Assembly: GCA_944548615.1 (NCBI GenBank)
Contig: OX155955.1
Location: 7,630,728 to 7,694,727 of the forward strand
From: Micropterix aruncella
Lineage: Eukaryota > Arthropoda > Insecta > Lepidoptera > Micropterigidae
Direction of reading: 5' to 3'
Length of the DNA stretch: 64,000 bases
This document shows positions 35,037 through 46,659 of the stretch, piece after piece (the first letter of the stretch is position 1; each line of letters starts with the position of its first letter). The notes below the pieces were generated by a model. The model saw only the letters and a list, made by a program, of their open reading frames with translations, had not been told where the DNA came from and made no database searches. The position numbers and the translations under genes were made by a program.

Positions 35037-38000
35037 GTAAGAAATTTTAATATATTTTTCTACGTTTTGTCTGACAGCATTTGAGTATTCAGGGTCCGGA
35101 CGGCGGATTGGGCCCTGTTCGTTAGATCCTTAACTTTTTCCTATAAAAACATTGTTTGTAAGTCTCTTACTACATTTGATGTCTCCTAAATCCTCTTACA
35201 TCATTGAAAAAAATCCTGGAAATCGTAGGCTTAGTGCAACAACTCTTTAAATCCGAAATCATTGTTTGCGTTACGGCGTTACGGCAAATATAAAATATGG
35301 AAAACTTTGGGGACATATAAACAATAATAATAATAATAGCCTGGTTTTCCAGTTTGAAGCTCAGCTTAAAGGAAAATATATAATCAGGTATTATTTAAGT
35401 CTAATTTAAAATTATTTAGGAAATGGGGTAAAGAAACTTTAGGTAGTTTTTGCATTTTACATTTGTTACCAAGAAGTGATAAAAGTAATGGAGCATAAAC
35501 TCCTTAAGTATTTTTTACCCTATAGTCTAAGTATTAGAGCTAAAATATACTTAACCAATAGTAACAATTTGAATTAAAAGTCAAACAGGGTAATTTTGAT
35601 GAATCAATCGTAAAATAAAAACCCAGTTTAATTTGAAATGTCAGATTTAATGCAAAATTTAGAATGCAAACGAATTAAACAAAGACAAGTATTGAAATAC
35701 TAAATTATATTATATAGAATGAAACTAAATAGAAAATAATATTAAATTGCTGAAAAACAAAAAAAAAAAACAAAATTAAGAGAAGTAACAGTTGAAACGG
35801 CGCGGGCGGGCGGAAAGCAGGTCTTCACTGCGAAATCTGCGCAAATCAAGACGCTACGTCTACATAGTTAATTATTGCAAAAACTCATTTAGTCCCTAAG
35901 GGAGGTTTTGCTTAAACTTCTTTATGAAATTGCTACTTAATGACTTGTAGGCGCATTTGTTTATAGAAAGGTCTTAGGGAGTTAAGTATATTTCAAAATG
36001 GAGCTCAATATTTTTTAGGTTTCCCAGTTTTGGCGTTAAGATAGCCATTTCTTTCCGCATCGATTGGTAAAAAAATATATTGTGGTAAAAAAAAATGCAC
36101 TTAGTTATTAATAAGTTTCTGCACTTAGCCTAAGGTTATTTCCTATGAAAAAGTTCTTTTTTTTAGTTTTATTCATGTTTTTTTTTCGCAGACGGTCTAT
36201 TCGTCCAATTTGGAAACTATTCTATCGAATATACAGGAACAATTAAAATCCCCTGGGGATGAAATTAATACTAGCCTCAAAGTTTCATTAAAATTGCAAT
36301 CTGTCACGGAACTCATAGAAGAAATCATGGAACTGTCACACCGTTTGGTAAAAGCTGTGAGAAGGTACTCAAGTCAACTGTTATTTATCGGTGGCCCATT
36401 GTCCAGCGTAGTAAAGACTTTGGAGGATTTGATAAATATTCCTGACAAAGTTGAGGCAGCGCTTACACTAATCGAAAATGGATTAGAAACCACATTGACT
36501 ACTGTTTTGGTGGCTGTTGGAAAACTAATCGACACTCTCATTGAGAAAATCGGAGCGATAGTAAGAGAACTATTCGAAAAGATCATCTCCCTCACGCCGC
36601 TCAACACCGCCTGTAAAGATGAGGTCGAGCCAAAGATAACGGGCAAAGTAACATTAGCAGGCAAAGCCCTGATTATATGCGTAAACGCTTTTACCACAAC
36701 CCTCGACGGCTCACTCTTAAAAACAGTTGTATTGCTGACGAGCCTGGTAAAGAATCTTAATGAAGGTGTTCAAAATCTGAGCCAATGCAGTATAATAACG
36801 TTGATGTCGTGTGCAGTACATGTAAGTATACTCCATTTTATTTTATCATTTAATGTTGCTATAGCCAGTTTAATGTTAAAATGTCATAAAAAATTTAAAT
36901 GTTACTTTAGTACAGTAGGCACTGAAGCCACTGTGGGTACAGGCAGCCTATTTCAGTCTGCATATTGCGCTCTCATCTTGAAATTGGGTCCTCGTTATGG
37001 AATTCACATTTAAATCGTATTGCGATAGAATTGAATCCATTCAAAAAAGTTTCTACGAATGATGCCATTTAAAATTCAGCTAACGGGCTACGGAGAAAGA
37101 ATGGCTGCTTTTAAATTTGTAACCTTGAAAAACGCCGCCAGTTGGCAGACTTAATATTCCTATAAAAACATTTAAATTACTAAGTTGACACCTATTTAGT
37201 AGGTATAATTTACAAGCCGGACAGCCTGCATGCATAACGTGCTGTTTGTTGTCCATACGATCAAGATGTTGATTATTGCCAATTTATTGGCCGATCCTAA
37301 AAGAACCCTTTTTTAAATGAATTTGTGCTTAGGGTCAGACAACAGGTAAAACATATCTGCAAACTTAATGGCCTTTCACTTTGTCAGGAGTGATACGCAG
37401 AGAAATATGCAGAGAATTATTGGTAAAACATCAATAAAAATGATTAAAATCTCTTTATGGTTTTTACACTATGTACGACTTTTGAAATAATGCATTCAGC
37501 ATTAAATCAGTTACATTTATCGACGTCCGAGAAACAAATTACTAAACCGACTACTGTCTTCTGAATCGCCAGGTAATTCGAAGGCTCCGCCTTCGGGTCG
37601 GGACGATTTTGCCAATCCTTGTTTTTAAATATACGCCGTGAAAGGTTCATTTTTTTATTCGCTTAGTGTAAGCGCAGGCAACACTAAGAAACCCATCGGC
37701 AGATTAAAGGATGATTCATGCTACACCGGGCCGGGGCCGGGCCGTGACCCGGCCGGGACACGGTCAGATATCTATAGTATACTTTTGTATGAAGCAATTC
37801 ATGCTTGGCCGTGCTCCGGCCGTGACCGGCCGTGCCACGACCGGAGCACGGCGTCGAAATGGCGGTGGATATTGTTTTCTCGGCTCCGGTCTGCTAATCG
37901 TTCAATGGGAGAGATAGGCTTCAGAAATCTTGAATTTTGTTTGGTTAAATCACGTTTTATTTTTCCAAGAAATATACTAAAGCATTCTTTAGACATCCTA

Positions 38001-39648
38001 AAATAACCGTAAAATTTGCTCTCATCATCTATTAATTCCTTGTAGAGCGTGGCGAATTCTCCCTCCGATTGTCGTTTTCTCCAGGCTGGATGTACACTCC
38101 ATCTTCTTTTATTAGATTCAGTTCGTGTTTCCAATACTTCGTCTTCAATGGCAATTGCAATAGCTGCCAACTCAAGTTTATTATTATTTAATATTATTAT
38201 CGCCAAAATAGATGGACACAACACTAGTTATCGCGGACAAGGCCGTGGGATAAATAAACTCGGAAACAGCCCGGTCACGCCCGGTGTAGCATGAATGACT
38301 GGCCCGGCCGGAGCACGGTGGAAACGACTCGGCCGGGGCCCGGCCCGGCCCCGGCCCGGTGTAGCATGAATCATCCTTTATGGTGCGGTAGCCTATTTGT
38401 CTCTTTCATGCACCTAGGTTACTTTTAAGCTAGAAAGATAGCACACCCCAATCGTAGTTTACGAGCGTTGCCAGCTATAAAATGTGGGTCTGTACAGAGA
38501 AACGCTCCATAGGTTTCAATCGCTGAAAACTCAACTGCCAATTTTAATAATCCGGACGCCGCCTATAAAACAGAATATATTTATTTCTTTCAAGTAGCCA
38601 CGCTTAACTTTATGTTAGAATGAGAACGACAAGAAATTATTTTGCTATAATAAAGTAATATACTGATACATGGGATCTTTTCTTATGAAAAACTGATTTT
38701 CCTGTTATAACTTTTGTCTCCAGCCATCTATGTAAAAACTGAGTTTTACGTGCCGAAAGAAAATGACCTGTTTATTATATAGGATTCAAACCACCCTCCG
38801 CATGCGACAAAAAGGTTTCCGCATTAGCAGAACTAAAATGGAGCACATAAGTCACCTATTCTCAAAAATAATAACCAGAAATAAATTTGATCTACATCTT
38901 AATAGGCACCGGCTTAGCAAGGCACCGGCTTAGCAAGGAACAGTTTCTTTCACCAAAGCCTGTGTTATTATAATAAGGTCCCAAAGCATATCAGAAGTCT
39001 TGGAGAGAACCAATTAAAAAAAATCCTTTTTAATCGCTTAGTCATGAATTCAGCATATGACTTAAGAGATTTGGATAATGCTGAGTTCATATTTCAAGAG
39101 TATCAAAATGTAAAATAAAAGGAAATTCCTGATATTTAAACTTTTGCCAAAGAGCGTAATTATTATTTTTATCGACGACGTCTATATTGCTGGATTTGAT
39201 TGTTGACCATCAATTTAAATGTTGATATTTTTAGTATACGATTATCTATTTTCATGACTATCACATTATTACCTTGGTAATTATGAGTACAGACATTGTG
39301 CTCTTTATTTCAAAATAAGATTTCAATATTAAATATATAAATAAATATTCAGATGAAACCACTCCTTGGCTACTTGGCGGGAAATCTTGGGTTGGCACAA
39401 CCGACATTTTATCTTTTATATATATTTTTAAATTTATTTTATGAAAACAGTTCGTGTCGAGCGCTGGCATTGCCGTCACCATAAATCTACCGAGCGTGTT
39501 GTTATCATTGCCTGTGGAAATTATGGATTTCGTGGAATCCGCAGTGGAAGGTCTCCTAGGATGCCTTGTGGCTGTTTCTGATGACGTCATTACCAATATT
39601 CACGACATCAAGGACGATTTTTACTCCTGCATCGAAAACTTCGGTTAA
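34992..39648 (+). CDS. secreted helical six-cysteine protein, unknown function (3 exons)
   Basis: Exons 34992-35036, 36192-36821 and 39451-39648 join in phase 0 with GT/AG borders (873 nt, 290 residues). Residues 1 to about 19 form a clear signal peptide (MAKIILSLLVVCLFG then TVYS). The mature part is mostly predicted amphipathic helix rich in Leu, Val, Ile, Glu and Lys. Its cysteines are at 156, 178, 214, 222, 263 and 285, an even set able to form disulfides. Sequons are NTS at 41 and NLS at 210. No transmembrane anchor or known domain was recognised. A TATA-like TATAAG lies near 34950 and AATAAA at 39693-39698. Intron 2 has taken in a Harbinger-derived element and a LINE tail. Secretion is inferred from the signal peptide; the function is unknown. 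Confidence 0.8.
36192..36821 (+). CDS. secreted protein exon 2
   Basis: Acceptor TTTTTTCGCAG, donor GTAAGT after CAT. 210 codons with four cysteines near the C-terminal side. The open frame that continues to 37013 is intron. Confidence 0.85.
37708..38377 (-). mobile_element. deleted PIF/Harbinger element, copy 2
   Basis: Same terminal repeats and GC-rich ends as the 31835 copy, but inverted, so its transposase fragment reads on the minus strand (38224-37799). Flanked by TTA-like duplications (left with one extra A). It lies in intron 2 of the secreted-protein gene. Confidence 0.85.
38940..39118 (+). pseudogene. LINE C-terminal tail remnant
   Basis: Reads RSLGENQLKKILFNRL, then YDLRDLDNAEFIF, matching the C-terminus of the LINE at 59460-59590 (KSLGEDQFKKIIIHNL, FENSEFIF). 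Lies in intron 2 of the secreted-protein gene. Confidence 0.65.
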
Positions 39649-40010
39649 CAAATCTACCGACATGAACAACACTCAATGTATAGGATGTATGTAATAAACG
39701 ATGAATATAATTCTGTATTTTATTTAAATACCCAGCAATTTTAAAGACATCAATTTTAGTTAGGCATCATTTTACGATTATCTATTTTCATGACTATCAC
39801 ATTATTACCTTGGTATCTTTATTTGATAGGCAATTTTCAAAACTAGATTTCAATATTAGATATATAAATAAATATTTAGTTGAAACCACTCCTTGGCTAC
39901 TTGCCGGGAAATCTTGGGTTGGCACAACCGACATTTTATCTTTTATATTTTTAAAAAATGTATTTTCTGGAAACAGTTCGTGTCGAGCGCTGCCATTGCC
40001 GTTTTTACGA
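39233..40010 (+). repeat. tandem duplication spanning the intron 2 / exon 3 border
   Basis: Segment 39233-39475 recurs at about 39770-40003, including CATGACTATCACATTATTAC, CTCCTTGGCTACTTG, CTTGGGTTGGCACAACCGAC and the acceptor with GTTCGTGTCGAGCGCTG. Part of it (TCCTTGGCTACTTG...) also occurs at 52690, so a dispersed repeat lies within the duplicated block. Confidence 0.8.
39451..39648 (+). CDS. secreted protein exon 3
   Basis: Acceptor ATGAAAACAG. Sixty-five codons plus TAA, with FVSSAGIAVT, GLLGC and DDFYSCIENFG. Its first 24 bases and upstream intron are duplicated at about 39975-39999. Confidence 0.8.
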   Translation, partial: FVSSAGIAVTINLPSVLLSLPVEIMDFVESAVEGLLGCLVAVSDDVITNIHDIKDDFYSCIENFG

Positions 40011-40339
40011 AATTCATCTACTACCTACTTATAGAATAGTACATGTGATACATTAATGATAATATACGTTTCATTTTTGATGTATTTTACATGCTTTTGA
40101 AAGATATGTTATCAGGATTTTAATATTAGCAAAAAATATAAAAATCACCAACGACTTTGGTGATTTTAAATAAATAAACAATATATTTATGGCAACTTTT
40201 TCAATTAGATTTTTTTCTTTTAGTACATATGCTTTCTGAGTTAAATAATAAAATTTTGGAAAAAATGGCAACTTAGCATCTTTATGGGTTACAGGGACAC
40301 TTATGTTTTCACAAAACTTGATATTTACATCGCCCTTTA

Positions 40340-40669
40340 GGGGATCTCTAGACGATCAAGCATGCTTGTCAAGCATCGCGTCGCGGGCTGGAAAGGGATC
40401 GTAAACCGCAGGAAATATGCATTTTTTTTTAAAAATATTTACCAAAAATGCCTTATTTTGTAGTTTATACCAGGGAGTCACGTTAATTAGACGTAGTTGA
40501 TTGATGAATGACGAGACTCTCTGGTATAAAACTACATTAAAAACTAAAAACTAAAACTAATTATGCATTTTTGGTAAAAAAAATATTTGCACATTTCCTG
40601 CGGTTTACGATCCCCTCCTAGCCCGCGACGCGATGCTTGACAAGCATGCTTGATCGTCTAGAGATCCCC
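40340..40669. mobile_element. 330-bp foldback MITE with TA duplication
   Basis: GGGGATCTCTAGACGATCAA at the left is exactly inverted at the right (to 40669). Pairing continues through GCATGCTTGTCAAGCATCGC and further imperfect arms almost to the centre. TA flanks both ends, as for mariner-type MITEs. Confidence 0.85.
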
Positions 40670-40981
40670 TAACAGTTTTATGTATCGAAAATTTCCATAC
40701 TCTTCCTGGTCCTCCAATGGTTAACTGCTGAATATTAATAATGAAATAATGAAAATCAAAACCTGTCATATAATGTTTGCATATAAACATTTCATTGGGA
40801 TTCTTTCAGTAAGTAAGTAACTAAATATTTTTAATTTCGAAAACCCCTTTCCGGTTTCTACACCCGGAATAACAAATTTATTTTGTTACATTTATTCTAT
40901 ATTATTTAATCACATTTTAAAATAAAATCTATACCAAATACATAATAAAATTAATGGACAATAGAATCATAACAATAACAT

Positions 40982-41313
40982 GGGCTCGATTGCGTTTCTT
41001 CGTGAACTAAAATCGGAATTTTGTAAACGGGCGTAATGCCCGTTTACAAAATGTGAAATGTGAAATGTGAGCGGAATGTGAAGTGAATAGTTGTCACTTT
41101 TCCGTATTAATACTACCCACCGAAGATAAAGCAGCTGCTCTGAATTTAAGGCCGCACGAAATGCGTTCAAATTTATTTGAAAGGCGAAAAGGTCGAGAGG
41201 TAGTTTTTGTATGGTAAACTCGACAATCGTTTATTTCATATTCCGCTCTAATGTATTGCTGTGTCTCGTTCGCTTGTTAATTTCCAATTTTATTTCACAA
41301 AGAAACTCCCCCG
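40982..41313. mobile_element. MITE family G, copy 3
   Basis: Starts GGGCTCGATTGCGTTTCTTC and ends near TTTCACAAAGAAACTC. The interior matches copies 1 and 2 at 21.2-21.8 kb, with a small duplication near 41025-41070. Confidence 0.75.
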
Positions 41314-41579
41314 TTCCCAATTACTTTGAAGTCAATAAAATTCATTCAAAAAGAAAACCGCAACTTAAGTAATGATAATATAAAAAGAGAAATAATAAAT
41401 CAACGATGAAAATCATGAAAATATACAAAATATTTACAAAATAAAAAATCCAAATAGCTCAATAAATAGAAAATTATTATTATGGCAGAAGAAATAAGGG
41501 TGCAATTCAATTGCAACTGACAACTTCAATCCTAGTTATGGTTGAGATAAGTAAAGAATATAATATTTAGTGTAATATA

Positions 41580-42370
41580 CCTTTGGGAGCTAATAGGACC
41601 TGTTGGAGTTGGCCACGAAGACCCATTCGGGGTCGGTCACACTCACGGGTCAACACCCATCCGGCGGCCTCCACGCAGAAAGGAGAGCTAGGGTAGGACG
41701 CTGGCCTGCGGGCCAGTCTCTCCTAGGAGTCAACTTTCGGGCGCGCCTGGACGCTTTGCGCACCGTGCGCCGTCAGCCAATCGATTGTGCATTCCGACTA
41801 ACAGCCGGGGGAGTCTGGGAATAGTAATGTTTAGGAGCGGGGGTGGTTGTTAACATTATGGCAACTGCTCTTGTAACGACCATTCGGCCACCCGATCCTG
41901 CGTGAATAAGCCGGGTAAAAGATGCCGTGGTCCACGATAGATTAGGTAGTCACCTTATCACCGCTTCATAAGGGAGAGGACCGCGCAAGTGACCTGGAAC
42001 CCGTAACAAGTCGGGATACTGAAGTAATCTGAAATCGAAGGCTATCGCGGTTGTTTGGCATTATAAATAGAATAGAAAACGAATTTACCGCGTGAAATTT
42101 GTAACACCCGATGTTACAAATTTCACGCGGTAAATTCGTTTTCTATTCTATTTATAATGGAGTAATCTGGTTGCAACTCGAAGTAAGGGCACGAGTGTCG
42201 GCCCACTTCTTGACTTACCTGGCTATCTCGCGGTAAGGCGTTGGCTTCTTACGGGCATGTGGCGGAACTTGACGGTGGACTGTTTTTGTCTTAAGTCTTC
42301 TGCGTTCACCTCGCGGGAGACAGAACGATCAATATCTTTAAAACTTCCTGAGGTGAGGGGTTCGCCCTCG
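41580..42370 (-). repeat. dispersed repeat family P, copy 3
   Basis: Carries the same blocks as cluster 1 (ACACCCATCCGGCGGCCTCC, CGCTTCATAAGGGAGAGGAC, and AACTTCCTGAGGTGA at the right end). Interrupted at 42032-42160 by a small hairpin insertion. Confidence 0.75.
42032..42160. mobile_element. 129-bp hairpin retro-fragment with 9-bp target duplication
   Basis: Arms of about 50 bp (CATTATAAATAGAATAGAAA at the left, exactly inverted at the right end 42159). Flanked by AGTAATCTG on both sides (42023-42031, 42161-42169). The same family P site at about 14408 is unoccupied, which proves the insertion. Confidence 0.88.
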
Positions 42371-43560
42371 TTTTAAACTGTATAATATGAATATTTTGCT
42401 ATTAATAAAAACATAATATTTACCGAACATACAATTATCTCGTTACCGATATTGTTTACAAAATGGATATCTACAGCGCGGCTAACGCACCGTACGGTGA
42501 AAAAACCGTGCCGTGGAGAAATGGCCTAAGTGTAATATATTCAAGGGCTCCAATCTGTATTTTAATAAATGCAGCAATAAATTAATTGATAACATTCACT
42601 ATTAAAACTTTTCCAAGCGTTGTGCATGTATTTTACGACGCCATAATTTGGTTTTTACAATTCGGTTATTATACGTTGAAATGAACAAACAATGAACATT
42701 GAGCCTATGACGGTCAGAAAAAACTCGGCTATCTGGCGTATTAATTTAATTCCATTTTGAATTTCCGCGGATGAGTGAATTCGTTCGCATTTTTGCTGGT
42801 CACTTGATTTTAATTGGGATTCAACGTGAATTGAATTTTCAATAAATTACAGCCTCTCTAACGGTATTAATGTTGGAGTATAGGTGGAAATAAACCGAGA
42901 CTTGACGCTAATTGACTGCACTACTTGAACGTGGATTGCATGAGACAACGAAACAACACACTATTTTAGATAGCTATTCATATAATCGCATAATCTTATG
43001 GTCATAATGTATGTAGATTTGAGAGTCACTTTATATATAAGGTGGGCACTTCGGAGGTGTCAGTTACAACAGGCGAACCCAGTAACTCCAGGAGGTTATA
43101 AGAATATGTAATCGTTCTTTCAACTTGGAGTGAGCCTAGAGACTTAAGGACAACCCAGTCCACTAAATGTAGTAAAATTCCAATAATACAAAAAATATAG
43201 AAAAAAAAGAAACAATTGAAAAAAAAATGAAAGTTTTCATAGGCAAAGACAATGTAATAAAACTACAAACGCCGTAAATTGGGAGGGGGGGGGGGTATCC
43301 TTAGGATATCTCTTATCCCGATTTTTAGGCATTTATTATTGCAAATCAAATCAATTCACAAATCAAAATTATAAAAATAAAAATCAAATAAATCCAAATA
43401 TTAAAAAAATCTAAAGATTAATAATAAACATCAAGTATTCACGATAAAACATATAAACAAACAAACAAAAATGTAATAATCAAACTAGCATGTAAATAAT
43501 CTAAAATAAAAAAAAAATGGCTTCTAAACGTTTTCCTTTAATAATATACTCTAATAGAGG
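42370..43560. other. intergenic, no gene seen
   Basis: AT-rich. A short family P end (GGCGAACCCAGTAACTCCAGG) lies at 43058-43165, and a run of G near 43285. Confidence 0.45.
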
Positions 43561-43860
43561 TTCTTAAATACTCCAATTCATCTAGATCACAATGCCATTC
43601 TCAACCGATTCCATGCAAGTGCAGAATAATAGGAGAAACTGCACTGGAAATTTGTGGTTTGTTGTGGTTGGGAATTATGGCAAGTTGTTTAGGTGTCAGT
43701 GTTGAATGTACACGTCGGTTACTGGACCAAGTCATAAGCAAGTAAAGATATCGCGGCTGGTTATTACGTACTACCTTAATTAAAAGGGTCGCAAGATAGA
43801 GCTGCCTTCTTTTACCCATGTTTAACATGGAAGGCTTGGCAAGGAATGGCTTGATTAACG
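43560..43860 (-). pseudogene. LINE tail remnant
   Basis: Minus-strand frame with KRRQLYLATLLIKVVRNNQP, RYLY and RRVHST, the pattern seen after the reverse transcriptase of several insect LINEs. Short and truncated. Confidence 0.4.
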
Positions 43861-44544
43861 TCGTGGGCGGATCAGCATCTCTTTACTAGATAATCTAGAT
43901 CGGTGCCTTCTTTAGATCACGATACCCTATTTGGTATAACAAATTATAAAACCCATGCGCAACCCCCCTTAGACCCTTAGACTGTAACTTAGTTCTCTCG
44001 ACCCCCCCCCCCCCCCATCCCTTAGTATCTTCCACAGCTGTAACTGTAAGTATTCAATAAATATTGTTTTCGCAAAAACCTCAGTATAATAGCGTCTCTT
44101 AGAACAAAATTGAAATCGAAGCAAACTACATCTAGAGTACAAGGGCTTGCATATGGACGCCACATGTATACTACTCCGCCAACGCAGATGTTCAAATGTT
44201 TTGAGAAATTTCCCAACTTTCGTACGTGCGTAACGCTAACCAAATGCGTTCGTCAAGACGTACCTTTCTACTCTCTTCCCTCGCACCCTATCGCCGCAAT
44301 CCCCTGTCGATTGAGAGTGCGTCTACTGTTCTCTCAGTATACTGTGCAAAAAAAATGGCGAAAACCACACCTGTTTTATACTTTCGAAGCTATACTTACC
44401 TATTTACGTCTTAGATCAAAATAAAAAAATGTAAAAAGAATAGCAAAAAAAACATAATAAATATGTTTCACTTCCGAAGCTGTAAATGTTTGTATATTAT
44501 TTAATGAAGGTTTTTTTATTATTTTCGATTCTTATTTTTAGATA

Positions 44545-44640
44545 GCCTGCGACCCCCCTGGGAGTCTCTTTGCCACCCCCCTGGGAGTCTCTTTGCGACC
44601 CCCCAGGGGGTCGGGACCCACTGGTTGAAAAACACTGATC
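44545..44640. repeat. C-rich tandem repeat, possible hAT-type MITE end
   Basis: The unit CGACCCCCCTGGGAGTCTCTT occurs about 2.5 times, then GGGTCGGGACCCACTGGTTG. The last part resembles hAT-type ends, but the other end was not found. Confidence 0.4.
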
Positions 44641-45469
44641 TAGATACTATAACATTTTAATTCTCGTTCTTACGTCAAAATCCTTGCTTGTACAAAAACT
44701 CAAGTCAAAGAAGCAAACCCTTCTCGAGTGACTTTCAATTATCTACGACCTATAATCCGAGTGTATTTCACCGCATTATACTAACAAACGTACTTATGCA
44801 GAGGCGAATTAATCGTGCGGGCGAAAGGGGACTCTCCTGCTCGCATACACGTGTAATCCTGCCCCCTAATATCCCCGAATGGAAACCTATTTAACATAAG
44901 GACTAGCGCATTATTCACATACATCCTTTTACCAACTTCCGGGGGAGTAATTTTCAATGGCGACCTAGCGGCACAGGAGTTCCGTGTCTACTCGTGTGCT
45001 AGCGGTGCGGCCGGAGCAGGGGAAAAGGGCACACTACGCATCATTCTAGAATGTTATACATAGATCATTCGAACTGTACAGCTGACATACTTTAGGTCGT
45101 TATTGATATTGAAGTTACTAATAGAGAAATGAAGTGTATTTTTTTACTAAAATGAAATGACATAAAAAATCTCTTTATTGAACAATAAAATCATTTAGCG
45201 TACAATAGCGGATTTATTGCTAGTTAAACAATATCTTCCAGTCGACTGACATGTTGATGATGACTGACAAGTAGGAAAAAACAGAGTAGAGTACGCTACA
45301 AGAAAATTTAAAATGAGAATTAAAATTATAAGGAATGTTAAGCATTTTATACGCATCTAAAACCAAAAATAGATAAATAAATAAATACTCGAATAAGGCA
45401 TACATCTACATATAAATAAATGAACTGCAAAAATAAGATAAGGAAAGGGAAGGGATAATGGACAAATTA

Positions 45470-45660
45470 GAATTTGTGGTTTATATTTATTGTAAAATAA
45501 AGTGCTCTTTCAATAATTGCTTAAACGTGGAAAGCGAGCTAGCACCTTTAATAGCTGGAAGAAGCTGATTCCATAGTCGAGCTGCATGTACGAAGAAGGA
45601 GTAGGAGAAAAATGTGTATTTATGATTTGGGATATGTAGGCAATCATGATCGGTCATCCC
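45470..45660 (-). pseudogene. LINE C-terminal remnant
   Basis: Minus strand reads YTFFSYSFFVHAARLWNQLL, PAIKGASSLSTFK and QLLKEHFIL, the usual last residues of a LINE reverse transcriptase protein, followed by an A/T-rich tail toward 45380. Confidence 0.6.
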
Positions 45661-45679
45661 TATTAAAATAACTTCAATA

Positions 45680-45815
45680 GATATAAAATCGAAGACTATC
45701 GCGGTTGTTTGACATTATAAATAGGATAGAAAACGAATTTACCACGTGAAATTTGTAGCACCCGACGTTTCGGTGCTACAAATTTCGAATTCGTTTTCTA
45801 TCCTATTTATAACTT
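45680..45815. mobile_element. second copy of the hairpin retro-fragment
   Basis: Same sequence class as 42032-42160, with its centre reading CCCGACGTTTCGGTG. Arms pair through GAATTCGTTTTCTATCC. Flanked by ATAACTTCAATAGA on both sides (about 14 bp). Confidence 0.8.
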
Positions 45816-45989
45816 CAATAGAGATGACGGGTTCTAACTCTCTACTACGTGGAACCCTCTTCTTAAAATATTTTCAATTGCTATCGCCAAGCTCAGGGAG
45901 GTAATACAGGATACAATGATTATTGTGTGCGCGGTGGATTTTCTAAATTCGCACGCGCCGAACCCGCCCCCCCCCCCACCACCGTTATA

Positions 45990-46130
45990 ATCTATGCAGT
46001 GGCGGCAGCGGTATGCGGCCTTCTCGCGGAACAACGGATTGACAGTTCTTCAGACTACCCTAGACACGGCGGTTGCAACATCGCCGAAACGTCGGGTGCT
46101 ACAAAATTCGCGCGGTAAATTGGTTGGTAA
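45990..46130 (+). repeat. third, truncated copy of the same family
   Basis: Contains AGACTACCCTAGACACGGCG, ATCGCCGAAACGTCGGGTGC and CGCGGTAAATT. Not folded. It lies just downstream of the desaturase-like gene. Confidence 0.65.
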
Positions 46131-46322
46131 TCTTATTTCTTAATACATAACAATTTAACAGTTTACATTGAATATTACCTAATATTACCCTATTATTATT
46201 ACCTCATACTTTCATTTGCCCTAAACCTGTACACATGCTTATAATTGCTGATAATCATGAATAAAATATACGTAGATTTTAATGAATAAAACTCTGTATA
46301 GGTTACTATCACAACTTTATTT

Positions 46323-46659
46323 TTATGTACTTAAGTTACATTTTCCATTAGTTCCATTACTGTGCTTCGCCAGTCCGTTGGTCTGTTTACGTTTCCGTTT
46401 GGTAGTTCTATACATTTGCCGAATTTTCCCTAGCACCAATTCCATGCTAGTGGACAGTTTATGGGTGGTGCTAAATTGGTCGCAAACTTCGTAAAAAGCA
46501 GGATATAGCAGGGGTAGTACGGCGTGATCGACCGTCGGAAAGAGGTGATGCAATGCGTGGTCGCCGAACGACGTGAGCACTTTGAATAGGGAGCCGGTCG
46601 TCTCCACGCAATCCATTACAGCTTCCATTTGGTGGATTCCCCAGTCGAGGGTTGTACCG
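46323..46659 (-). CDS. Cyt-b5-r: Cyt-b5-r last exon
   Basis: Acceptor AATTTCAG. Encodes LDWGIHQMEAV, SFGDHALHHLFPTVDH, a basic KRKRKQ tail and the stop TAA at 46323-46325. Confidence 0.88.

Noticed and set aside
36822..37013. C-terminal extension of the secreted protein
   Set aside because: It follows a good donor (GTAAGT). Splicing to 39451 gives a consistent cysteine-containing end.
45990..46130. Hammerhead ribozyme in the CGCCGAAACGTCGGG segment
   Set aside because: A GGCG...CGCC stem followed by GAAAC is present, but the upstream CUGANGA core is missing (CTAGACA at that place).
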